Below are positions 1-5,279 of a stretch of 5,279 nt of DNA, piece by piece. Within the stretch, counting starts at the first letter, position 1. Each line of letters starts with the position of its first letter. The stretch comes from a bacterium (GTDB lineage: Bacteria; CAIJMQ01; JAADFP01), in contig JALUVB010000296.1 of the NCBI GenBank assembly GCA_027021085.1, positions 1 through 5,279 on the forward strand. The letters run 5' to 3'. The notes beneath the pieces were generated by a model that saw only the letters and a program-made list of their open reading frames with translations, had not been told where the DNA came from and did not search any database. A program made the position numbers and the translations under genes.

Positions 1-18
1 CTTATAGGACTTATAAAT
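1..18. repeat. Weak 9-base direct repeat at the window edge
   Basis: Two adjacent 9-base units both begin CTTATA (1-9 and 10-18) and agree at 6 of 9 positions. This may be the tail of a longer short-period array that starts before the window, or chance. It lies just upstream of the ribosome binding site of the first gene. No promoter is claimed here: the TATAAAT-like string has no convincing -35 partner inside the window. Confidence 0.25.
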
Positions 19-24
19 AGCCTT

Positions 25-31
25 GAGAGGA
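25..31 (+). promoter_or_regulatory. Ribosome binding site of the GspK-like gene
   Basis: GAGAGGA lies 7 bases upstream of the ATG at 39, a normal Shine-Dalgarno match and spacing. It supports the start at 39 over the next in-frame ATG at 108. Starting at 108 would remove the prepilin leader and the Gly that must precede the cleavage site. Confidence 0.65.
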
Positions 32-38
32 AGAACAA

Positions 39-3000
39 ATGAAAAGACCTTGTCACTCTGTACCCTTATCACTTTATCACTTTCTCCCTTTGTCATCTTC
101 TTCCGGTATGGCTTTAATCATCGTGGTGGCTATAATGGCTATCCTCTCGGCCCTGGCTGCTTCCTTTGCTTTCCAGATGAGGATGGAAGAAAAAGCAGCC
201 TTTAATTACCTAAAAGCCTCCCAGGCCAGGGTTATTGCCCTGGGGGGAGTGAATCTTGCCATCGGATTTCTGGAAGAAGACCGGGCAGATACAACAGATA
301 CCATGGATACAAACCAGGATATCTGGGCGCAATCTCCCTTTGACGGTAGCTGGGTAGAAATGAAGAATAAGAACGGAGAGCTTGTGGGCGTTTACAGTGC
401 AAGGATAATAGATTTAAACGGTAAGATAAATATCAACACCGCGGGAAATCCCAGCGGAACCTCCCCTGCCTGGACTCCTTACTGGGTGAGTTTCAAGGAT
501 TTCCTGGATGCAGGAGGCTGGAATCTGCATGGCAGTACTGCAAATACCCTGGCACAAAATTTACTCGCCTATCGTTATGGAACTGATGGCGTAGCAGGTA
601 CCTCAGCAGATGACGATGCTGATTCTATTATCCTGGATACTGACGGTATAGATAACAATGCCAATGGGAGCATAGATGAAAGTGAAGAAGGAGTAAATGA
701 ACCGGATGAATTCGTTTTCTGGAAGCCGTACCTGGATACTTCTGCCGGGCTAAATGCCGATACTCCCTTCATTGACCGGGAAGAGATACAGAAAGTTGCC
801 GGAATTAAGGGAACCAGCTACAACATTTACGACAGTATTGCTCCATTTATCACCCCTTACTCCCTGGACCTGGATATCAACGACTCCGGGGTTAATCGGG
901 TGAACCTGAACCTGGCAGAGTCTTCGGTGATCGATACTGTGCTCCTGGAAGAGGGTATAGGCTCAGATACCATGGCTTTGCAGCTGGCGGCCAATATTGC
1001 TGATTACCGGGACAGGAACTCCTATGCCACCGTGCTTTACGATAAAAACGGGAACAAATACTACGGAGTGGAAGGCATCCAGATAAACGAAGTAATGCCC
1101 CGAACCTGGGTAAAATTCAGGACGAGTGGTGCTGCACAATCTGCAGGAGTAATGAGTATTGTTTCCAATGATGGATGGTCAATCAATGGAGATTATATTT
1201 CTACTGGAGGTATAGGAACAAATGGCTTCAAGATCCATCTTAGATACGGGGATGCAAAATTGAAGAAGGGAAAATATTTATTGGCTGTATACTGTGGAGG
1301 AGCAACCGGGAGGATAGATATAGGCTGGGATGGTGATAATGATAATAATCTTACCTGGGATGACAACGGAGGAAATGGCTATCTACCTGATGCTAATGGA
1401 TGGATAAAGATAAACGTTGATGTGACAGCTGACCCGGGAGAAAGTGACTTAGATATTGGCTTCAGGGACCATGACGGGGGTGTGAGTGAACAGGATGCAT
1501 GCCGGGTTTACTACTTCATCCTCTCCCAGCAGTCCCAGTATATGGAACTTGTAAACTTAAGTCCGCGGGATATTGATTTAAGCGGCTGGATGGTGCAGGT
1601 TTATAATAACTCGGGAACCATTTCCCGGGGGTATTTGCCGGCAGGCACTGTTATCCCGGGAAGGGGTAAAGACCTTTCCCAAGACCCCTCCTTCCTGGTC
1701 CTGGTGGACCGAAAGGACACGACATCGCCTGAAAAGAGAACAGGCGATAATACCTCTTACGAAGCCCTTTTCGGGAACGACTCCGGCACCTGGGGAGATG
1801 CAGCAGGAGAAACCTATCCGGTAGTAGAATTGACTCCCGACCCTGCACTTTCCGGCTTAAGTGGCTGGACAAACGCTCCCGCCCTGTTCTTCCATGCGGA
1901 TGACTGGGACCATGCCTCCGGGGGGCCTGCCACAGAGTGGAATGAGGCAGGGGAAGGAGATACTATAATTATCTACGATGATAATCTCAACCCGGTGTGT
2001 GTGAGCTATATCACGCCGGGAGAATATAGTATGGGAGACAGCATCCTGGCTTTTACAGCTTTGGAGAAAGAAGACCCTACTCAACCTAATTCTAATAGTA
2101 AATGGGGAAGCAGGTTAACCACAGTGAGTAATGAAAATACCACCCTTCCAGAGGATGGTTCTTTTGCTCATGATGAAAAACGGGGAGTCCCGACGGCTAT
2201 TCTGGCTTCGCCCGGCAGTTTTAATTCCTCTGCCAACCAGGGCTCGACGAGCTTTACTGATTTCCTGGTCAAGGATAACCCCTTTGCCAGCGTGGGAGAG
2301 CTCTGGAGAGTAAAAGGAGAGACGGAAAGGGGCGCGAGCGAGTGGCAGAGAATCTACCAGATAAACACCGGTGGCGGCAGCGATGACTATCTCCTGGCCC
2401 GCCTGCCGGATAGATTCACGATTAGCGAGAAGAGATTGGAAGCAGAGCAGTCCCTATACAGGGACAGGGACATCTCTCCCTCCTCTCCGGGATTGCAGCC
2501 GTTCAGTGACAATCCGGCAAACTCCTCCAGCGAGTGGGTATATGACCATACCGATCCCTATGGCAACGAGATAGATGCCTCCCATCCTGATACTCCCTTC
2601 CTTACCCCTTACTACTACACCTCTTCCACTGACCAGGCTACCTGGGCCTGGGGAGCGCAGGAAAGAATTTCCCCGGATACTGCTGTTTATAACCTTTATA
2701 TCCTGGGACTTAAAGATGCTCCCCTGGAAATCTCTGTCAATACCTGGAATGAAGGTTTCAGGGAAACCAACTGGGTTTACCTTATCCCGGGGGCTGATGG
2801 CATTGCCTATTACGGTGAAGTAGTAGTGGGGGATTCTGATACGGAGCATGCTCTATCCGATACCTATATCCAGGTTTCTGTGAGAAAGCCGGGGAGTTTT
2901 GCTAATGCCACCTATTTTGATGGAATAGTGCTGGCTCCTCTCCCCCGCATCTACGGAAGGATAAATGTAAACACTGCCGATACGGAAGTCTTGCATGCCT

Positions 3001-3284
3001 TACCAGGATTCAATAACAATAATCTGGTAAATTATATAGTCAGCAGTCGGCCTTACCGGAGCGTAGGCTATGTATGGAATGCATTGAGAAATTATTATTC
3101 TTCTTCTCTTACCGCTTCCCGGTCCTTCTCCCGCCTTTCCAACCTGATTACTGTGCGGGGCAAGCTCTTCCGTATTGAGGTAACAGCAAGGTATATAAGA
3201 GATACCAACGGAAACGGCAAATACGATGAAGGGCAGGATGAAGTGCTGGGCGAATATACCATATCCACCATTTATGAACGATGA
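39..3284 (+). CDS. Giant GspK-like minor pseudopilin with inserted lamin-tail-like and beta-rich domains
   Basis: This is a 1081-residue protein related to GspK, the minor pseudopilin at the tip of the type II secretion pseudopilus; classical GspK is roughly 300-350 residues. A 23-residue leader ends in Gly23, followed by Met24 and a hydrophobic helix (24-45, MALIIVVAIMAILSALAASF). This is the prepilin peptidase pattern, without the Glu5 of major pilins, as is normal for GspK. The core includes IIDLNGKININTA (123-135), an Asp/Asn-rich possible Ca-binding stretch (200-217) before NEPDEF, and a second Asn-rich strand (VNLNLA, 288-293). INEVMP (349-354) and YMELVNLSPRDIDLSGW (501-517) look like the first strands of a lamin-tail domain, split by a beta-rich insert (about 355-498). 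A further beta-rich segment (about 830-970) precedes GRINVNTADTEVLHALPG (973-990), a ComEA/GspK-like helix-hairpin-helix, and a DTNGNGKYDE loop (1055-1064). The frame is intact. The GspK family call is fairly firm; the insert domain names are tentative, and no symbol is given because of the unusual length. Confidence 0.8.
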   Translation: MKRPCHSVPLSLYHFLPLSSSSGMALIIVVAIMAILSALAASFAFQMRMEEKAAFNYLKASQARVIALGGVNLAIGFLEEDRADTTDTMDTNQDIWAQSPFDGSWVEMKNKNGELVGVYSARIIDLNGKININTAGNPSGTSPAWTPYWVSFKDFLDAGGWNLHGSTANTLAQNLLAYRYGTDGVAGTSADDDADSIILDTDGIDNNANGSIDESEEGVNEPDEFVFWKPYLDTSAGLNADTPFIDREEIQKVAGIKGTSYNIYDSIAPFITPYSLDLDINDSGVNRVNLNLAESSVIDTVLLEEGIGSDTMALQLAANIADYRDRNSYATVLYDKNGNKYYGVEGIQINEVMPRTWVKFRTSGAAQSAGVMSIVSNDGWSINGDYISTGGIGTNGFKIHLRYGDAKLKKGKYLLAVYCGGATGRIDIGWDGDNDNNLTWDDNGGNGYLPDANGWIKINVDVTADPGESDLDIGFRDHDGGVSEQDACRVYYFILSQQSQYMELVNLSPRDIDLSGWMVQVYNNSGTISRGYLPAGTVIPGRGKDLSQDPSFLVLVDRKDTTSPEKRTGDNTSYEALFGNDSGTWGDAAGETYPVVELTPDPALSGLSGWTNAPALFFHADDWDHASGGPATEWNEAGEGDTIIIYDDNLNPVCVSYITPGEYSMGDSILAFTALEKEDPTQPNSNSKWGSRLTTVSNENTTLPEDGSFAHDEKRGVPTAILASPGSFNSSANQGSTSFTDFLVKDNPFASVGELWRVKGETERGASEWQRIYQINTGGGSDDYLLARLPDRFTISEKRLEAEQSLYRDRDISPSSPGLQPFSDNPANSSSEWVYDHTDPYGNEIDASHPDTPFLTPYYYTSSTDQATWAWGAQERISPDTAVYNLYILGLKDAPLEISVNTWNEGFRETNWVYLIPGADGIAYYGEVVVGDSDTEHALSDTYIQVSVRKPGSFANATYFDGIVLAPLPRIYGRINVNTADTEVLHALPGFNNNNLVNYIVSSRPYRSVGYVWNALRNYYSSSLTASRSFSRLSNLITVRGKLFRIEVTARYIRDTNGNGKYDEGQDEVLGEYTISTIYER
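50..97 (+). repeat. Degenerate 8-base tandem repeat inside the pseudopilin leader
   Basis: Six consecutive 8-base units run from 50 to 97: TTGTCACT, a divergent unit at 58-65, TTATCACT twice (66-73 and 74-81), TTCTCCCT and TTGTCATC. The two central copies are identical. The array encodes most of the 23-residue prepilin leader (Leu/Ser/His-rich), ending about ten bases before the codon of mature Met24. It may be an ordinary low-complexity leader or a spreading repeat captured as leader sequence. Confidence 0.5.
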
Positions 3285-3287
3285 AAT

Positions 3288-3322
3288 TAGACTATAGACT
3301 TTAGACCATAGACATTAGAACA
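3288..3322 (+). repeat. Upstream heptad array (TAGACNN x5)
   Basis: Five head-to-tail 7-base units start 3 bases after the stop codon of the GspK-like gene. The first four are TAGAC followed by TA, TT, CA and AT; the fifth is the variant TAGAACA. The array ends at the ribosome binding site of the next gene. Bases 3295-3319 are complementary to 3697-3721 beyond that gene: 21 Watson-Crick pairs, 2 G-U pairs and 2 mismatches, with an unbroken 11-base core (3303-3313 against 3703-3713). Confidence 0.9.
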
Positions 3323-3326
3323 GGAG
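3322..3326 (+). promoter_or_regulatory. Ribosome binding site abutting the start codon
   Basis: AGGAG directly touches the ATG at 3327 with no spacer, where 5-9 bases are usual. No upstream in-frame start exists: the frame is closed by TAG at 3309-3311, inside the heptads. The next in-frame ATG (codon 33) would remove the conserved N-terminal helix. Either initiation here is weak or it relies on something other than a normally spaced Shine-Dalgarno site. Confidence 0.4.
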
Positions 3327-3701
3327 ATGGCGAGAAATTATAGAAAGATAAAGGCATGGCAATTGGCCGATGAGTTAGCTTTGGCTATATACAAAACCAC
3401 GAAAGAATTCCCAAAGAGAGAAATGTGGGGGATAACTTCCCAGATGAGGAGAGCAGCAGTTTCAGTGCCGGCTAATATAGTGGAAGGGTCTGTGCGAAGA
3501 CATAAAGATGAGTACCTTCAATTTTTGTATATAAGTGCTTCCTCATTAGCTGAGTTAGGTTATTATATTAAATTCTCAAAAGATATAGGATATTTCAGGG
3601 AGGGAGAGTTTGAAGAACTTTATGAAAAGTACGAAGAAACAGCCAAGGTGCTACGGGGGTTGATTACTTACATTGAAAATACTAAAAAGTCTAAAGTCTG
3701 A
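3327..3701 (+). CDS. Four helix bundle protein (23S rRNA intervening-sequence protein / S23 family)
   Basis: This 124-residue protein matches the family's usual length of about 115-130. Family landmarks are in order: an N-terminal YRKIKAWQLADELALAIY helix (5-22), FPKRE (28-32), then S38-Q39, R41-R42, S46, P48, N50 and E53-G54 within SQMRRAAVSVPANIVEG (38-54), followed by a helix containing SSLAEL (72-77) and a long C-terminal helix. Relatives include proteins encoded by 23S rRNA intervening sequences and the pentameric Avd accessory protein of diversity-generating retroelements. Their biochemical role is mostly unknown; Avd binds a reverse transcriptase and RNA. The 'ribosomal protein S23' name is historical and should not be read as a ribosomal function. 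No reverse transcriptase or rRNA is in the window. The last residues (KSKV and the stop) are encoded by the downstream heptad array. G+C counted by hand in 3541-3660 is 45 of 120, against 67 of 120 in 2461-2580 and 62 of 120 in 4381-4500, suggesting a different origin from its neighbours. Confidence 0.92.
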   Translation: MARNYRKIKAWQLADELALAIYKTTKEFPKREMWGITSQMRRAAVSVPANIVEGSVRRHKDEYLQFLYISASSLAELGYYIKFSKDIGYFREGEFEELYEKYEETAKVLRGLITYIENTKKSKV

Positions 3702-3721
3702 GGTCTATGGTCTGATGTCTA
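3687..3721 (-). repeat. Downstream inverted heptad array (NNGTCTR x5)
   Basis: Five consecutive 7-base units have GTCTA or GTCTG preceded by AA, AA, AG, TG and AT. Read on the minus strand they are TAGACNN or CAGACNN, the same family as 3288-3322. The first two units overlap the end of the four-helix-bundle gene and its TGA (3699-3701). Where the sequence departs from the upstream array, two changes are of the type that keeps a G-U pair. A short AATTTT follows (3721-3726), so a terminator-like role is conceivable but unsupported, because the paired arms are far apart. Confidence 0.9.
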
Positions 3722-3800
3722 ATTTTGGCATGGAAATTGTTTTCTAATAGAAGGGTGAAAGATAGCATGGGAAAGTGTGATGATAAGGTAACAATAAAAA

Positions 3801-3806
3801 AGAGGG
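3801..3806 (+). promoter_or_regulatory. Ribosome binding site of the LamG-type gene
   Basis: AGAGGG lies 8 bases upstream of the ATG at 3815. A weaker AAGGGTG (3751-3757) lies 9 bases upstream of an alternative in-frame ATG at 3767. The stronger match, and the cleaner signal peptide it produces, favour 3815. Confidence 0.5.
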
Positions 3807-3814
3807 AAGAGAAG

Positions 3815-5279
3815 ATGGGAAAAAGGAATAAATCTGCTTACTTGCTCACTTACTACCTTACCTGTATCTCCCTGCTTGCCTTTTTAGCCTTTCCTGTGCT
3901 CCTCTTTTCCTGGACCCAGACAGACTGGTCAGCGGGAGACTCGCAGCTTCTCTGGCCTGACCCCAACGGCACCTCTGTCTCAAAATACTGGTGGGGTGGT
4001 GATGTAGATGTCACAGACACTCCCGGCAGTGTTTACCTGGCCCTTCCGGGGACCACCTATGTGGATACGGGCATTATCTTCTCTTCCTGGAGAGATGCTT
4101 CTGTGCCGGTGAAATGGGATAAAATCTCCTGGATTTCCCAGGATGCGATTTTAAAAAAGGGAGCATATACCAGGGGCCTCTGGTATATGGACGAGGGGGG
4201 AAATGCAAATACAGTGCTGGATTCTTCCGGCGGGGGATATAACGGAACCTTTAAAAGTACTCCTACTCTCTGGTTAACGGGAAGGCTGGGGTATCCGGGA
4301 GATAAAGCCCTGGGGCTTTCTTTGGGGAACTATGTAGAGGTAAGCCCTCCGGACTCAGGGCTTTACTTAGCCAATTTAAGCGTGGAGTGCTGGGTCAACC
4401 CTGTCTTAGCCCTTTCTCCCCAGACTATTCTCTCCCTGGGAGACGGGGAAAATGAAGGTTGGTGGCTGGGAACGGATAACCAAAACCACTTTGAAGTAAA
4501 GATTCGTACCTCATCGGGAACTTATAGTGTAAAGAGTGGTAAGGTAACCTTTACTTATATTACCGGGGTCTGGTACCATGTGGCCTTTACCTATGACGGA
4601 AGTAATCTCGTGCTTTACGTGAATGGAGATGTTAAGGCTTCCAGAAATGTCCCTCCAGGTGACATCACCTATGGAAACTCTCCTCCCTTGCGTTTCGGCG
4701 ATCCCACCACTCCTTTCTACGGTGGGATTGACCTGGTAAGGATAACTGCCGGTGCGCTTACAGATAGGGAGATTGCTCTCCATGCCAAGCCTGAGTATGT
4801 GATTTTTTATACCCGGGACGGAGATACAACTAATACAGATACAGACACAGAAGAAATTCCCACCACGGCAGGTTGGTCCCCCGTGTATCTTTACGGAAAC
4901 GAAGATTATGCAGAGCTGGAGATTGTAAGGTGGAGTGATAATTTCAACGATGATGATTTGGATACCAGCCTGTGGAATGTAGGGGGGGAAACTTCCAAGG
5001 TTCAGGAAACAAACCAGAGACTGGAGATTAGTGGAGCTACGGCTCCTTCCGGGGTTACTTCTAAACGAACTGTGGGCAGGCAGTTCTCGCTTACCCACTC
5101 TGTTACCCCCTTAGCCGGGAGAACCGTCTCTGAGATTTCCAACCAGGATACCGGGTTCCTGCAGGAAAATGTTCTAGGGAATACCGGCTACAGGGTACTC
5201 TTTGAGAACGGGGAAGTATATGCCCAGTACATAAATGATGGGACGCTTTCTGATACGCAATTCCTGGGCAATTATAACC
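3815..5279 (+). CDS. Secreted LamG/concanavalin A-like domain protein, 3' end beyond the window
   Basis: The frame is open without a stop to the window edge: 488 complete codons from 3815, or 504 from the alternative ATG at 3767. Residue numbers here count from 3815. A basic N-terminus (MGKRNK) and hydrophobic stretch (about 8-31) form a signal peptide or membrane anchor. A beta-type region with many Trp residues (about 35-118) follows. Residues about 121-322 read as a LamG/concanavalin A-like jelly roll, with GLWYMDEG (121-128), DSSGGGYNGTF, VECWV, then WYHVAFTYDG and LYVNG (267-271), and GGIDLVRI near the end. DNFNDDDLDTSLWNV (375-389) is a typical opening of a second lectin-like domain, which continues to the edge. 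Such domains usually bind glycans or proteins at the cell surface; no catalytic motif was seen. It follows the GspK-like gene on the same strand, so it may be a substrate or surface partner of that system (inference). Confidence 0.82.
   Translation, partial: MGKRNKSAYLLTYYLTCISLLAFLAFPVLLFSWTQTDWSAGDSQLLWPDPNGTSVSKYWWGGDVDVTDTPGSVYLALPGTTYVDTGIIFSSWRDASVPVKWDKISWISQDAILKKGAYTRGLWYMDEGGNANTVLDSSGGGYNGTFKSTPTLWLTGRLGYPGDKALGLSLGNYVEVSPPDSGLYLANLSVECWVNPVLALSPQTILSLGDGENEGWWLGTDNQNHFEVKIRTSSGTYSVKSGKVTFTYITGVWYHVAFTYDGSNLVLYVNGDVKASRNVPPGDITYGNSPPLRFGDPTTPFYGGIDLVRITAGALTDREIALHAKPEYVIFYTRDGDTTNTDTDTEEIPTTAGWSPVYLYGNEDYAELEIVRWSDNFNDDDLDTSLWNVGGETSKVQETNQRLEISGATAPSGVTSKRTVGRQFSLTHSVTPLAGRTVSEISNQDTGFLQENVLGNTGYRVLFENGEVYAQYINDGTLSDTQFLGNYN
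3837..3860 (+). repeat. Degenerate 8-base repeat in the LamG protein signal peptide
   Basis: Three successive 8-base units, CTTACTTG, CTCACTTA and CTACCTTA, encode part of the hydrophobic signal segment (YLLTYYLT). The pyrimidine-rich style resembles the octamers at 50-97 in the other exported protein. Hydrophobic codons are naturally T-rich, so this may be compositional rather than a true repeat. Confidence 0.3.

Larger units (their letters stand above)
3288..3721 (+). other. Repeat-bracketed four-helix-bundle gene cassette (possible mobile unit)
   Basis: This 434-base unit consists of a five-heptad array, one gene and a five-heptad array in inverted orientation. In RNA the arms could pair and place the whole gene in a loop, the arrangement known for intervening sequences in 23S rRNA genes of Leptospira and some other bacteria, which encode the same protein family. 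Here the unit sits between protein genes, not in rRNA. No transposase and no target-site duplication are visible. The gene is also poorer in G+C than its neighbours. Mobility is inference; the symmetrical repeats are directly visible. Confidence 0.5.

Noticed and set aside
4-20. Sigma-70-like promoter from the TATAAAT string
   Set aside because: There is no -35 element at a proper distance within the window, and the string is part of a weak repeat. The gene may well be transcribed from further upstream.
2454-2849. 131-codon open frame on the minus strand
   Set aside because: It is a shadow inside the GspK-like gene, with no family resemblance and no separate context.
3327-3701. Diversity-generating retroelement, because Avd belongs to the four-helix-bundle family
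   Set aside because: No reverse transcriptase and no template/variable repeat pair can be seen in the window, and the heptads are far too short to be such repeats. The protein fits the general intervening-sequence family equally well.
3288-3721. CRISPR array or classical insertion sequence
   Set aside because: The heptads are contiguous with no spacers, and no transposase gene or target-site duplication is visible.
3697-3726. Intrinsic terminator after the four-helix-bundle gene
   Set aside because: The complementary partner is about 400 bases upstream rather than local, and the T-run is only four bases.
3767-3814. Start of the LamG-type gene at the ATG at 3767
   Set aside because: It is in frame and possible, but it places a long charged stretch before the signal peptide and has a weaker ribosome binding site than 3815. 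It is kept as an alternative.
4511-5098. 195-codon open frame on the minus strand
   Set aside because: It lies opposite the LamG-type gene, which is in frame throughout and has recognisable domains. The minus-strand product is Cys/Ile/Pro-rich without a recognisable motif.

Overview
The window carries three protein genes, all on the + strand, and looks like part of a secretion or cell-surface operon from a bacterium with about 50% G+C. I cannot name the organism. A very large GspK-type pseudopilin, a stand-alone '23S rRNA intervening-sequence / four-helix-bundle' gene between short tandem repeats, and a secreted LamG-type protein together recall uncultured, mostly Gram-negative candidate phyla (for example Omnitrophota-like lineages). 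That is an impression from gene style, not a measurement.

Layout. Bases 1-38 are a short leader with a weak 9-base repeat and a good ribosome binding site. Bases 39-3284 encode a 1081-residue GspK-like minor pseudopilin. It has a prepilin-type N-terminus, a GspK-like core with an INVNTA/helix-hairpin-helix C-terminal part, and several hundred inserted residues that include a lamin-tail-like domain and beta-rich segments. Bases 3288-3721 form a compact unit: five direct heptads (TAGACNN), a 124-residue four-helix-bundle gene (3327-3701), then five heptads in inverted orientation (NNGTCTR). The second array also encodes the end of the protein. Bases 3722-3814 are a short spacer. From 3815 (or 3767) to the window edge runs an open reading frame for a secreted protein with a signal peptide, a LamG/concanavalin A-like domain and the start of a second such domain; its 3' end lies outside the window.

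How they may work together. The first and third genes both encode envelope or exported proteins with adhesion-type beta domains. A type II secretion / type IV pilus-like machine whose minor pseudopilin carries surface-exposed modules, next to a possible substrate or surface partner, fits the layout but is inference. The middle gene belongs to a different world: it is AT-richer, is bracketed by inverted heptads, and looks inserted between two functionally related neighbours.

The most interesting signals are the repeat-bracketed four-helix-bundle cassette, the nested domain architecture of the giant GspK-like protein, and degenerate 8-base repeats that fall in the leader/signal-peptide coding regions of both exported proteins.
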